45,037 bases of DNA from contig JAFTEU010000069.1 in assembly GCA_017453505.1 (NCBI GenBank), forward strand, positions 1-45,037, in the 5' to 3' direction. Source of the stretch: Muribaculaceae bacterium (GTDB lineage: Bacteria > Bacteroidota > Bacteroidia > Bacteroidales > Muribaculaceae). The notes under the pieces are model-generated. The model was not told the origin of the DNA. It made no database searches and was given only the letters and a program-made list of their open reading frames with translations. Positions 23,563 to 32,191 of the stretch are shown here, piece by piece (the stretch's first letter is position 1; each line of letters begins with the position of its first letter). A program made the translations under genes and the position numbers.

Positions 23563-26500
23563 ATGAGAAAATTTACAGTCTTAACCTCACTATTGCTTGC
23601 CATCAGTGCAATGGCAGCTCCAGTGACCCCTGAGCAGGCCCTTGAAGCGGCCAATCAGTTCATGCAGCAGCACCACAAGGGTGTCATGCTGCAACCGACC
23701 CCGGCTAACCGCGCGAAGCGTTTCAATGCCGGTAGTTCAACCGAACAGTCCAGTTACTATATCTTCAACACGACTGGTAATAAGGGTTACATCATCGTAT
23801 CGGGTGATGACCGCACGACCCAGATTCTGGGTTACACCGACAACGGCAGCTTTGACCCAGACAAGGTACCGGCCAACATGAAGGTTTGGCTCGAGAATTA
23901 TGCACAACAGATCTCGTCACTCGATGCGCTCGGCATCACAGGCAACGATTTCTCGACACCCCGTCCCACCCGCAACAGTATCTCCCCGATGATCACCAGC
24001 CACTGGGATCAGGCAGGTCCCTACTGGAACCGCTGTCCTGAGTTCATGGACATCGACGAGAACGGTGACACGGTGGGCGAGCTGGCCTACACGGGCTGTG
24101 TGGCCACGTCAATGGCACAGATCATGAACTACTACAAGCATCCCAGGTATTGTTCACAGATCATTCCGTCCTATATCGTGACCTTCTACTGGCAAGAGGA
24201 ATATGGCGCATTCGAGACTGATCCGCTGGATCCCATCCTCTTTGACTGGGACAACATGCGTGACAACTACACCGGTGCCGAGACCGAAGCCGAGCAGGAT
24301 GCTGTGGCATGGCTCATGCTCTATGCCGGCTGTGCCGCCCACATGCAGTATGGCATCAATGCCTCCAGCACCAGCGATCCCTATATTCCCACAGCGCTGA
24401 ACGACTACTTCAACTACGACGCCAAGCTCGTTTACCGCAGCGACTATGACCAGCAGGAGTGGGAAGAGATGATTTACAATGAGCTGGCAGCCGGTCGCCC
24501 CCTGATCTACAACGGTCGTGCCGGCAGCGGCGGCGGCCACTCGTTTGTGTGCGACGGCTATGCCTATGGCGACTACTACCACATCAACTGGGGCTGGGGA
24601 GGCCTGGGAGACGGCTACTTTGTGCTGTCGGTTCTCAACCCCTATGCCGGCGGCATCGGTGCCGCATCGAGCAGCGAGGGCTACAACATTGACCAGACCG
24701 CAATCATCGGCATCCAGCCCGGTTACAGCGGAACGCCCGCCGAGGTTGACCACCGCTTGACCGTGTTCAACATGTACTACACGGGAACGCGCACCTTTGA
24801 GCGCAGCGAGGACGGCTCCTTCAAGCTCAATAAGCGCCGCTACATCAAGGTGACAGGCGAAGACCACATCGATGACGGCACTAAGTACCTGCGCGGCATT
24901 GCCCTGTTTGATCAGGACGATAACTTCATCGAGATCATCGCCCAGACCTACTACGGCACCAACAATATCTCCATCACGGACAGCTGGCCCGACACCCAGA
25001 GTTCAACGACTTACCCCTTCGGTAAAGGCTTGGCCAATGGCACCTACAAGATTGTTCCCGTGAGCAGCATCCCTGGCAGCAACGTGTGGGATCCCATGAT
25101 TGAGAGCGACCGCTTCTATATCGAGGCCACCATCAACGGTGACTGGATCACGCTGGCCGACCATCCCGTCATTGACCTTGAGTCCACCAACTTTGAGTTC
25201 ACTGGTGGCGAGAAAGTCGGCTCTGCCGAGCAGTGCCATGTGACTGTGAAGAACAAGAGTGCTGACCGCTTCAGCGGACGTCTCTTCCTCTTTGTTGACA
25301 ACGAGAACATTGACGAGTATGGTGAGTACACCACCGTTGTCGAGACCGAGATTCCCGCCGGTGGCACCAAGGTGGTCACCTTCAACTTCACACCGCAGAA
25401 CGCCGGAACCAAGAGCGCTCACCTGTCCAACCACGACACGTCATGGTATCCCAGCATTCCTGGTACCGGTTCGGTCAACATCGCCGGCTCGGTGGTTTAT
25501 CCCATGAACCTGAGCGTTGACATCAATGCCCTGCATGCCGATGAGGACATGAACATCTATGATAGCCACATCAAGTTTAAGGTGGACGTTACCAATAACA
25601 ACACCGAGGGCGAATACAACCGTTACATCCTGGCCCCTCTGTTCATCGTCGACGAGAACAACCACGGCACGATGGTGACCTACCTGAGCCGCAACGTCAC
25701 GATCCCCGCAGGCGAGACCCAGACGTTCTATTTCGAGTTCGACAACCTGGCCTTCGGTTCCCGCTATGCGCTCAACATCTATGGCCGCAACGAGAATGAT
25801 TCGACCAAGAATCTCGTTCCTCCCGGAGGTTCCAAGTTCTACACCATCAACCGCGGTATGGTCGTCTGGACCGGCGACGGTGACCGCATCGGTTACAAGC
25901 CTTACAATGGCATCAGGGTTCCCGATAACGCTGCCGCAGTGAGCCTCGAGAACATCAACCTCACCTCGCTGATTCCTAATGACAATCCCAACACCCTGTT
26001 CTATGTGGGTAATTCCACAAGGTATATCCCCGCAGGACTTGAGGCCAAGAACGTCATCCAGAACAACGTGGCTCAACGCGATATCGTGCTCAAGCACGGC
26101 TACGATTTCTATGCACCCTATCGTTTCACGGCAAGCAACATCAGCTATGAGCGCACGTTCACCCGCGGACGCCATGCCGGTCAGGAAGGCGGATGGAACA
26201 CAATGGTACTTCCATTTGCCGCCACAACCGTCACCGCCGATGGCACTCCCATCGACTGGATGCACAGCAAGAACGATGCTGAGGGTCTGTGGATCTGCAA
26301 CTTTGACAAGGAGGAAGACAGCACCGACGAGGCCCGTCTGCTGGCTGAATATGTCGGCACCAGCCTTGAGGCCAACGTGCCCTACTTCGTGGCTCCCTAC
26401 GATGGTGCCAACGGCACCGACATGCGTGGCAAGACGTTTGTCTTCAGTGCTCAGGACGTGACCGTGAAGCCTAACCCCACCGCCATCACCAGTGGCACCT

Positions 26501-26883
26501 ACCACATGACCGTCGGCGAATATTCACAGAAGACGATCCAGGATGCCTACTTCCTTAATGCAGCAGGCAGCGACTTTGTCAAGGCTGCCAGCGGCACGGT
26601 AAACGCTTTTGAGGTCTATGCAGACAATGTGCAGGCAAGCGATGCCACCAAGTTCCAGATTGTCCTCGATGAAATTCCCGAGGAAGGACCTGCCAGCCAG
26701 CGCGGTGACGTTGACAAGAATGGTGTCATCAGCATTGACGACGTGTCAACATTGATTGATTACCTGCTCAGTGGAAACGCATCGTCCATCGACGTGAATG
26801 CCGCAGACTGCGACCTCAACGGTGAGGTGACCATCGACGACGTGACCAAGCTGATCGACTTCCTGCTCTCAGGAAACTGGTAA
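23563..26883 (+). CDS. secreted C10-family (streptopain-like) cysteine protease with dockerin-like C-terminus, 1106 aa
   Basis: Signal peptide residues 1-18 (ending SAMA); Spi-type propeptide about 20-135 (YYIFNTTGNKGYIIVSGDD); C10 peptidase domain about 145-400 with catalytic Cys179 in YTGCVATSMAQIMNYY and His326 in GGGHSFVCDGY, followed by YHINWGWGGLGDGYF. Residues 420-760 are beta-sandwich modules, probably Ig-like/CARDB-type, and 800-1030 another beta-rich region. The last 60 residues are two dockerin type I repeats (GDVDKNGVISIDDVSTLIDYL and CDLNGEVTIDDVTKLIDFLL). C10 enzymes include streptopain and Bacteroides Bfp proteases; they degrade host or dietary proteins. It is monocistronic with its own promoter and a strong hairpin downstream. 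Confidence 0.93.
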   Translation: MRKFTVLTSLLLAISAMAAPVTPEQALEAANQFMQQHHKGVMLQPTPANRAKRFNAGSSTEQSSYYIFNTTGNKGYIIVSGDDRTTQILGYTDNGSFDPDKVPANMKVWLENYAQQISSLDALGITGNDFSTPRPTRNSISPMITSHWDQAGPYWNRCPEFMDIDENGDTVGELAYTGCVATSMAQIMNYYKHPRYCSQIIPSYIVTFYWQEEYGAFETDPLDPILFDWDNMRDNYTGAETEAEQDAVAWLMLYAGCAAHMQYGINASSTSDPYIPTALNDYFNYDAKLVYRSDYDQQEWEEMIYNELAAGRPLIYNGRAGSGGGHSFVCDGYAYGDYYHINWGWGGLGDGYFVLSVLNPYAGGIGAASSSEGYNIDQTAIIGIQPGYSGTPAEVDHRLTVFNMYYTGTRTFERSEDGSFKLNKRRYIKVTGEDHIDDGTKYLRGIALFDQDDNFIEIIAQTYYGTNNISITDSWPDTQSSTTYPFGKGLANGTYKIVPVSSIPGSNVWDPMIESDRFYIEATINGDWITLADHPVIDLESTNFEFTGGEKVGSAEQCHVTVKNKSADRFSGRLFLFVDNENIDEYGEYTTVVETEIPAGGTKVVTFNFTPQNAGTKSAHLSNHDTSWYPSIPGTGSVNIAGSVVYPMNLSVDINALHADEDMNIYDSHIKFKVDVTNNNTEGEYNRYILAPLFIVDENNHGTMVTYLSRNVTIPAGETQTFYFEFDNLAFGSRYALNIYGRNENDSTKNLVPPGGSKFYTINRGMVVWTGDGDRIGYKPYNGIRVPDNAAAVSLENINLTSLIPNDNPNTLFYVGNSTRYIPAGLEAKNVIQNNVAQRDIVLKHGYDFYAPYRFTASNISYERTFTRGRHAGQEGGWNTMVLPFAATTVTADGTPIDWMHSKNDAEGLWICNFDKEEDSTDEARLLAEYVGTSLEANVPYFVAPYDGANGTDMRGKTFVFSAQDVTVKPNPTAITSGTYHMTVGEYSQKTIQDAYFLNAAGSDFVKAASGTVNAFEVYADNVQASDATKFQIVLDEIPEEGPASQRGDVDKNGVISIDDVSTLIDYLLSGNASSIDVNAADCDLNGEVTIDDVTKLIDFLLSGNW

Positions 26884-26927
26884 CACTGCACCGTCGCAAG
26901 GCGACGGATGGCAACCCGATACCCAGA

Positions 26928-26963
26928 CGAGGGTGCTGAAAGAATGGTCTTTCAGCACCCTCG
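26928..26963. terminator. bidirectional 16-bp hairpin
   Basis: A perfect 16-bp stem (26928-26943 with 26948-26963) closes a 4-nt loop between the C10 protease (plus) and the MBOAT gene (minus). A smaller hairpin, CCGTCGC/GCGACGG, precedes it (26891-26907). No U run is present on either side. Confidence 0.7.
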
Positions 26964-26993
26964 CTGTTCATGTCACCTGCACTACTTGTCCTG

Positions 26994-28391
26994 TTAGAAC
27001 TGGAAGTAGATGAATTGCGTGTTACTGTCGAGGCTGGAAATCGAGATGCCTGCCAGGAGGCTCCAATAGAGAATCCAACGCAATACCGTGGGCATCGGCA
27101 ACCGCTTCAACGGGAACTCCTGCTTGCGGCCCAGCCATTCTATCATGAAGAACGGCACGATGTAGTAAATGGCCTCGCCACAGTCCAGGCCCATGCGCCA
27201 TGAGCCATTGGCGACCACGTCGCAGATTTCGGTCAAGTGGGTGATGCCCTCGGCCCTGAAGGCGATGAATACCATGGCAAAGAGGAAAAACGTCAGCAAG
27301 CAGCGGGGGATGTCGCGCCACGTGGCATGTTCACTCAGTTTCTTCTTGGCCATGAAGATGAAGGGCAGCAACAGCAGGCCGTTGATGGTTCCCCAGATAA
27401 CAAAGGTCCAGTCGGCACCGTGCCAGAGTCCCGAGAGCGAGAAAACAATCATCGTGTTCAATGCCGTGCGCCACTTGCCACGGCGGGAACCGCCCAACGG
27501 GAAATAGACATAGTGGCGGAACCACGTCATCAACGAGATGTGCCAGCGCTGCCACAATTCCTTCATGTTGCGGGAGAAGAACGGATAATTGAAGTTAGGC
27601 CTCAAGCGGATGTTCAGCAGGCGGGCCGAGCCGATGGCGATGTCGCTGTAACCCGAGAAATCGGCATAGATCTGCACCGCAAACAGCACACCAGCCCAAA
27701 TCATATTGGGGGCTCCATAGTAATAGGGGCTGGAGAACAGCTGGTCAACGTAGTTGCCCATAGTGTCGGCAATAATCACCTTCTTGCCCAGTCCCCACAG
27801 AATCTGGCGCATGCCCACCACCGCCGCGTCATAGTCAAAGGCCTTCTTGCGCAGGAACTGCGGCAACAGGTTAGTGGCTCGCTCGATGGGTCCAGCGACC
27901 AGCTGCGGGAAAAACGCGATGAATACGCCGAAGGCCACCGGGTCGCGCGTGGCTTTCACCTCACCACGATAGACATCGATGGTGTAGCTGATAGCCTGGA
28001 AGGTATAGAACGAAATGCCCACGGGCAACAGGATATTCAGCGTGGGCCAGTCGGGATTCATGCCGAAAAGGCCTAACAAGTGCACAAAGCTGTCGCGCAA
28101 GAAATTCAGATACTTGAACATGCACAGGATGCCCAGGTTCAGAACCACATTGGCAGCAGCCCACAGCTTGTCGCCGCGGGAGCGCTGGCCACTCATCATC
28201 AGGGCAGTGCCCCATGTGGACACCGTTGTGAGCATGATCAGGCTGAGCATGCGCCAATCCCACCAGCCGTAGAAGAGGTAGCTCGCTACCAGCAGGAACA
28301 GGTTCTGACACTTGAGATGGTTACGCAACCCCCAATAAACGATGAATACCAGGGGAAGGAACAGGGCGTAGGTGTAAGTATCAAATTGCAT
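26994..28391 (-). CDS. MBOAT-family O-acyltransferase (AlgI/DltB-like), 465 aa
   Basis: The polytopic membrane protein (about ten segments) carries the family signatures FLPLVFIVYWGLR, PVGISFYTFQAISYTIDVYRG, FFPQLVAGPIERA, YADFSGYSDIAIGSARLL, NMKELWQRWHISLMTWFRHYVYFPLGG and SLSGLWHGADWTF, where the last His is the invariant catalytic one. Such enzymes move acyl groups across the membrane to extracellular polysaccharides or cell-wall polymers. No partner acylesterase (AlgX/AlgJ/DltD-like) lies next to it in the window. The ATG at 28391 (MQFDTYTYALF) is used; a -7 box TAACTTTG at 28401-28408 excludes the longer start at 28403. Confidence 0.94.
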   Translation of the reverse strand: MQFDTYTYALFLPLVFIVYWGLRNHLKCQNLFLLVASYLFYGWWDWRMLSLIMLTTVSTWGTALMMSGQRSRGDKLWAAANVVLNLGILCMFKYLNFLRDSFVHLLGLFGMNPDWPTLNILLPVGISFYTFQAISYTIDVYRGEVKATRDPVAFGVFIAFFPQLVAGPIERATNLLPQFLRKKAFDYDAAVVGMRQILWGLGKKVIIADTMGNYVDQLFSSPYYYGAPNMIWAGVLFAVQIYADFSGYSDIAIGSARLLNIRLRPNFNYPFFSRNMKELWQRWHISLMTWFRHYVYFPLGGSRRGKWRTALNTMIVFSLSGLWHGADWTFVIWGTINGLLLLPFIFMAKKKLSEHATWRDIPRCLLTFFLFAMVFIAFRAEGITHLTEICDVVANGSWRMGLDCGEAIYYIVPFFMIEWLGRKQEFPLKRLPMPTVLRWILYWSLLAGISISSLDSNTQFIYFQF

Positions 28392-28494
28392 ATCAAGCGG
28401 CAAAGTTAATCATTTTGTTTCAAGTTTCATTGCTTTGCTCTAAGTTTTAAACCCAGCGGTAATGCGTGGCACGGTTCTTGCTTCCTCCTGAGGC

Positions 28495-29637
28495 ATGTTT
28501 ATCTACACCTACACTGAAGCCGAGGGCAGCGAGTCACGTCGAGTGGCTGGCGAGATTGACCATGTGTTGAAACCCGCCTTCGGTGACCGGCCAGGCGCTA
28601 ACGGGCATCAAAGCACGGGTCCGCGCCTGAGCGCGAGAATGCTCCAGGAATATGAGGCGGCACGCCGCGAACTGGTCAACGGCATCATCACCGAGGACAT
28701 GGTCCAACTCGTCGATAATGGCACCTATGGTGTCGGGCTGGACGTGAAGTCGCCCTGCGGACTGACATTATGTCATGCCGTTCAAGGCTCAACAGTGCGT
28801 GCCCGCATCGACATCGAGGACATGCATTACCACCAGCAGTGGTCAGGAGCCCCGATGGAGGTGATCGACCGCAGTCGCATCGTCGAGTCATCGCTGGTAT
28901 TCCTCAATCATGCGGAGCAGTGGCGCGAACAGCTGGCGGCGGCATTTAAGTCGGACAGCAAGGGGGTGAAGATGCGCAACATGGCGATGAACAACATGGA
29001 TGCCTACCTGAAGCGCTACTTCGACGGCACTGGCATCACCTACTACTGCGACAAGCGCCATGCCGACGGCCACAAGGCCCGGCTGCTCATCCACCTCAAC
29101 CGCTACAAGACCCTTGACCTGCCCATTCCCCACGACGATTTCATCAACCATCTGGACTTGGTCAAGCCCTACATGGTAGAATTTGCCTACATGGCCCGTG
29201 ATGGCCGTTTCACCGTGCGCAGCGAGGTGCGCGATGACTGGCAACAGGCACCGCAGCCCCAGGACGAGCCTGCTATTGAAATGCCACGGCCCAGCGGCAT
29301 CAAGGGATGGCTGCACCGCCTGCTGGACGGCAGCCAGAGCAAGCCTGCCGAGGACACCCGCTCCGAACTCCAGCGGCAGATAGACGATTACTTCGCCGGG
29401 AAGCGCTGCCAGTACCACCTGACCGAGGACGAGGAGGACGGACGGCGTGAACTGCACGTCCGCCTGAGCCGCGGCAAGTCGATGATCATCGACCTCAATC
29501 AGGGCGGTGACATCAAGGCGCGCATCGGCCATGACCTGGCCTATGCACCCCGTCTGGCAGAACTCGCCCGCATGTTCCCCTACCGCCTCACCGGCCCGCG
29601 CAAGAAAGTGGAATGGATCACGGCTTCTAAGAGTTAG
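28495..29637 (+). CDS. unrecognised protein with internal repeats, 380 aa, first gene of a MoxR-VWA cassette
   Basis: No family was recognised. The protein is soluble, without signal peptide. Residues 167-235 and 290-361 look like diverged copies of one alpha+beta module: AYLKRYFDGTGITYYC... aligns with RQIDDYFAGKRCQYHL..., followed by an LLIHLNRYKTLDL / LHVRLSRGKSMIIDL strand pair and a helical tail. Residues 55-137 (RRELVNGIITEDMV...) may be a third. The copies are joined by a Pro/Gln-rich linker (250-268). It is followed 127 bp later by a MoxR-type ATPase gene and a VWA gene overlapping it; the gap is filled by simple repeats, so cotranscription is likely but unproven. A plausible role is as a substrate or adaptor of the ATPase/VWA pair. 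Confidence 0.7.
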   Translation: MFIYTYTEAEGSESRRVAGEIDHVLKPAFGDRPGANGHQSTGPRLSARMLQEYEAARRELVNGIITEDMVQLVDNGTYGVGLDVKSPCGLTLCHAVQGSTVRARIDIEDMHYHQQWSGAPMEVIDRSRIVESSLVFLNHAEQWREQLAAAFKSDSKGVKMRNMAMNNMDAYLKRYFDGTGITYYCDKRHADGHKARLLIHLNRYKTLDLPIPHDDFINHLDLVKPYMVEFAYMARDGRFTVRSEVRDDWQQAPQPQDEPAIEMPRPSGIKGWLHRLLDGSQSKPAEDTRSELQRQIDDYFAGKRCQYHLTEDEEDGRRELHVRLSRGKSMIIDLNQGGDIKARIGHDLAYAPRLAELARMFPYRLTGPRKKVEWITASKS

Positions 29638-29640
29638 TTG

Positions 29641-29697
29641 GGAATTAGGAATTAGGAATTAGGAATTGGGAATTAGGAATTAGGAATTAGGAATTGG
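29641..29697. repeat. 7-bp tandem repeat (GGAATTA)n
   Basis: Eight units of GGAATTA/GGAATTG run without interruption. It is followed by GCATCCGCC and, at 29721-29761, by copies of the CTGAAAACTGACAA repeat seen at 33691, 38980 and 44600. Such arrays can vary in copy number by slippage. Confidence 0.85.
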
Positions 29698-29764
29698 CAT
29701 CCGCCGACTGTGGACTGACTGCTGAAAACTGACAACTGAAAACTGACAACTAAAAAACTGAAAT

Positions 29765-30841
29765 ATGGCTATTACAATCAACACTGGCGACCTCAAGACG
29801 ATTCTCGAGACCACGCCATCAACACAGAACATCCTGCTCGTGGGTAAACACGGCATCGGCAAGAGCGAAATCATCACCCGTCACTTCGAGGACCAGGGCA
29901 TTCCCGTCATCGCCCTGTTCCTGGGGCAGATGAGTGACCCGGGAGACCTGATCGGTCTGCCCAACAAGGACGAAGCGACCGGCAAGACCGAGTTCATGCC
30001 GCCCTACTGGTTCCCCATGGACGACAAGCCCGTGGTGCTCTTCCTGGACGAGATGAACCGTGCCCGTCCCGAGATCCTGCAATCGGTCATGGACCTGTCG
30101 CTCAACCGCAAACTGGCAGGACGCTCGTTGCCAGCTGGCAGCCGCGTCATCGCCGCCGTCAACGACGGTGAAGAGTATCAGCTCACCGACCTGGACCCCG
30201 CACTGGTGTCTCGTTTCAACGTCTATTTCTTCAGCCCCACCGTGGGCGAATGGCTCTTCTGGGCCAAGCAGTACGGCATTGACCAGCGCGTGATCACCTT
30301 CATCGAGGAGCATCCCGACGAACTGGAGAAGAATGTGGACATCAACAAGGGCACCTTTGACAAGACGCCCGACCGCCGCGCTTGGGTTCGCGTGTCGGGA
30401 CTGCTCCAGAGCATGAGCATCACCACCGACACCGACATGAACCGCCTGGCCAAGATGATCACCGGTGTCATCGGAGCGCGCTCGGCATCAATGTTCATCC
30501 AGTCGCTCAACCAGTCCCGCATGCTCACGGCACGTGAGGTACTCGCCGACTTCGGCGCTTGCCAGCACGAACTGGCCAGCTACACCATGCCGCAGATCGC
30601 CGTCATCAACGAGGGCATCTACCAAGTGCTGGAGTTGGGTGTGGACAAGAAAGCAAGCGAGACTGTGGGCCGCAACCTGGTGCGCTACATCCAGTGGATG
30701 CTGACCAACGGCCGACAGGAGGCCATCGCCCACTTCGCTTCGTTCTTCGAGAACGCGACCTATCCTAACGCCAATGCCTACATCATGATGGACTGTCGCG
30801 ACGCACTGACGCTCATTAACCAGATGATTGCCAACTTATGA
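29765..30841 (+). CDS. MoxR-type AAA+ ATPase, 358 aa
   Basis: Walker A is GKHGIGKS (residues 27-34), Walker B VVLFLDEMNRA (Asp95, Glu96), and DPALVSRFNVYFF (about 150-162) holds the sensor-2-like arginine region, all as in the MoxR/RavA branch of AAA+ ATPases. GDLIGLPNKDE matches the MoxR 'DLxG' loop. The C-terminal 150 residues are a helical domain specific to this subtype. MoxR ATPases act as chaperones that insert cofactors or assemble complexes together with VWA proteins. The VWA gene starts within its stop (ATGA overlap, 30838), implying coupled translation and a physical partnership. Confidence 0.92.
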   Translation: MAITINTGDLKTILETTPSTQNILLVGKHGIGKSEIITRHFEDQGIPVIALFLGQMSDPGDLIGLPNKDEATGKTEFMPPYWFPMDDKPVVLFLDEMNRARPEILQSVMDLSLNRKLAGRSLPAGSRVIAAVNDGEEYQLTDLDPALVSRFNVYFFSPTVGEWLFWAKQYGIDQRVITFIEEHPDELEKNVDINKGTFDKTPDRRAWVRVSGLLQSMSITTDTDMNRLAKMITGVIGARSASMFIQSLNQSRMLTAREVLADFGACQHELASYTMPQIAVINEGIYQVLELGVDKKASETVGRNLVRYIQWMLTNGRQEAIAHFASFFENATYPNANAYIMMDCRDALTLINQMIANL

Positions 30842-32019
30842 CCGTCGGCGAACGCATAAAAAACCTGTCTCAAGACTGGTTCCTGACCGAGCCACTGCTG
30901 TTTGCTGTCTTCTGCACCCATGCCCTCAAGCGCAACGACAACATGGGCTGCGACATGCGGTGCGGCAAGGGCATCATCGAGTACAATCCCGAGCGGCTGG
31001 AGCAGTTCGATGACAACCAGTTGGCGCTCAGGCTCAAAGCCGAGGTGGTGCGCATCATCCTCAAGCACCCCTACCAGCGCCAGCCCTATAACCCGCGGCG
31101 CGACGTGATGCGCCTGTCGAGCGACCTGACGCTGTGTGACAACCTGGAGGGCATGGACACCATCGGGCTGGAGCCGCCACGCATCTTCGACATCCCTCGT
31201 GACCAGGCTTTTGAGCAATACTACTCGCTCATGGCAGGCCAGATCGTGCAGATGGAGCAGGACGGTGAAGGCATGCCCATCAATCTGCCTGGCGACGGGC
31301 AGGGCGATGGGCAGGGTGACCTCTCGGACGGCTTGTCCCAGGCCGATGCGGGCGCATCGCTCTGGGAAGAGGACGAGCTCATGAGCGAGAAAGTCAACCA
31401 TGAGATCGAGACCGCACAGCGCTGCAACCAGTGGGGATCGCTCAGTGGCGATCTCAGGAGCCTGATTGAGAGCTCATTGATCAGCAAGCAGAACTTCCGC
31501 GCTATCCTCAGCCAGTTCCGCGCCTCGATCCTGAGCAGCAAGCGCCACTTGACACGCATGCGTCCCAACAGGCGCTATGGCTGGGACGCGATGGGCAGCC
31601 AGTATGCCTACAGCACACGACTGCTGGTCGCCGTCGATGTCAGCGGCAGTGTGCCCGACGAGGACATCCGCAAATTCCTGGCTGTCATCAACCGCTTCTT
31701 CAAGCAGGGCATCGAGAGCATTGAGGTCATCGAGTTTGACAGCCAGATCACCACTGAGAAGCCCATAGCGCTCAAGCAGGCGGCCAACGGCATCCGCGTC
31801 ATCGGGCGCGGCGGCACCAACTTCCAGCCCGCCATCGACTTCTACTACGAGCACGAGGAGTATGACGGACTCGTTTTCTTGACCGACGGCTATGCCCCGA
31901 CACCCAAGTTGCCTGACGACAAGCGCCACAAGCCCCTGGCCTGGATCCTCACTGCCCAAGGCGGCAACGAGGACAACCTGCGCCCCCTGGGCCCCGTCGT
32001 CCGCATCACGGGACTGTAA
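30838..32019 (+). CDS. VWA-like protein with degenerate DUF2201 metallopeptidase domain, 393 aa
   Basis: Residues 1-140 align in layout with the DUF2201 N-terminal putative metallopeptidase domain, but the zinc motif HExxH is replaced by AEVVR (residues 68-72), leaving only the Glu. Residues 260-393 form the VWA-like domain with the MIDAS DVSGS (Asp267, Ser269, Ser271), then RGGTNFQPAI and VFLTDGYAP. A Gly/Asp-rich linker with GDGQGDGQGD sits at about 152-161. Family knowledge: these proteins pair with MoxR-type ATPases, as seen here with a 4-bp overlap. It has no signal peptide, so it works in the cytoplasm. The lost His residues argue for a scaffold rather than a protease role. Confidence 0.88.
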   Translation: MTVGERIKNLSQDWFLTEPLLFAVFCTHALKRNDNMGCDMRCGKGIIEYNPERLEQFDDNQLALRLKAEVVRIILKHPYQRQPYNPRRDVMRLSSDLTLCDNLEGMDTIGLEPPRIFDIPRDQAFEQYYSLMAGQIVQMEQDGEGMPINLPGDGQGDGQGDLSDGLSQADAGASLWEEDELMSEKVNHEIETAQRCNQWGSLSGDLRSLIESSLISKQNFRAILSQFRASILSSKRHLTRMRPNRRYGWDAMGSQYAYSTRLLVAVDVSGSVPDEDIRKFLAVINRFFKQGIESIEVIEFDSQITTEKPIALKQAANGIRVIGRGGTNFQPAIDFYYEHEEYDGLVFLTDGYAPTPKLPDDKRHKPLAWILTAQGGNEDNLRPLGPVVRITGL

Positions 32020-32022
32020 TCA

Positions 32023-32141
32023 ATCGTTTTAGCACTCCAATCACGGTAAAAGTGCTAAATCGAGAAAAAAATCATCGTTTTAGCACTCCAATCACGGTAA
32101 AAGTGCTAAATCGAGAAAAAAATCATCGTTTTAGCACTCGA
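32023..32141. repeat. 51-bp tandem repeat (2.3 copies) upstream of the ATPase gene
   Basis: Units start at 32023, 32074 and 32125 with exact 51-bp period; the first two are identical and the third stops after its left arm. Each full unit holds an inverted repeat TTTAGCACT ... AGTGCTAAA. The partial third copy reaches the expected -33 region of the promoter box TATCTTTG at 32160-32167. This fits a multi-site operator or a repeated RNA hairpin. Confidence 0.85.
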
Positions 32142-32191
32142 ATCCCAAAAAATAAGTACTATCTTTGCAACTCAAGAAAGGAGATAGCACA

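Noticed and set aside
32023-32141. Tandem 51-bp repeats as a CRISPR array
   Set aside because: The repeats are directly adjoining with no unique spacers, only 2.3 copies exist, and no cas genes are near.
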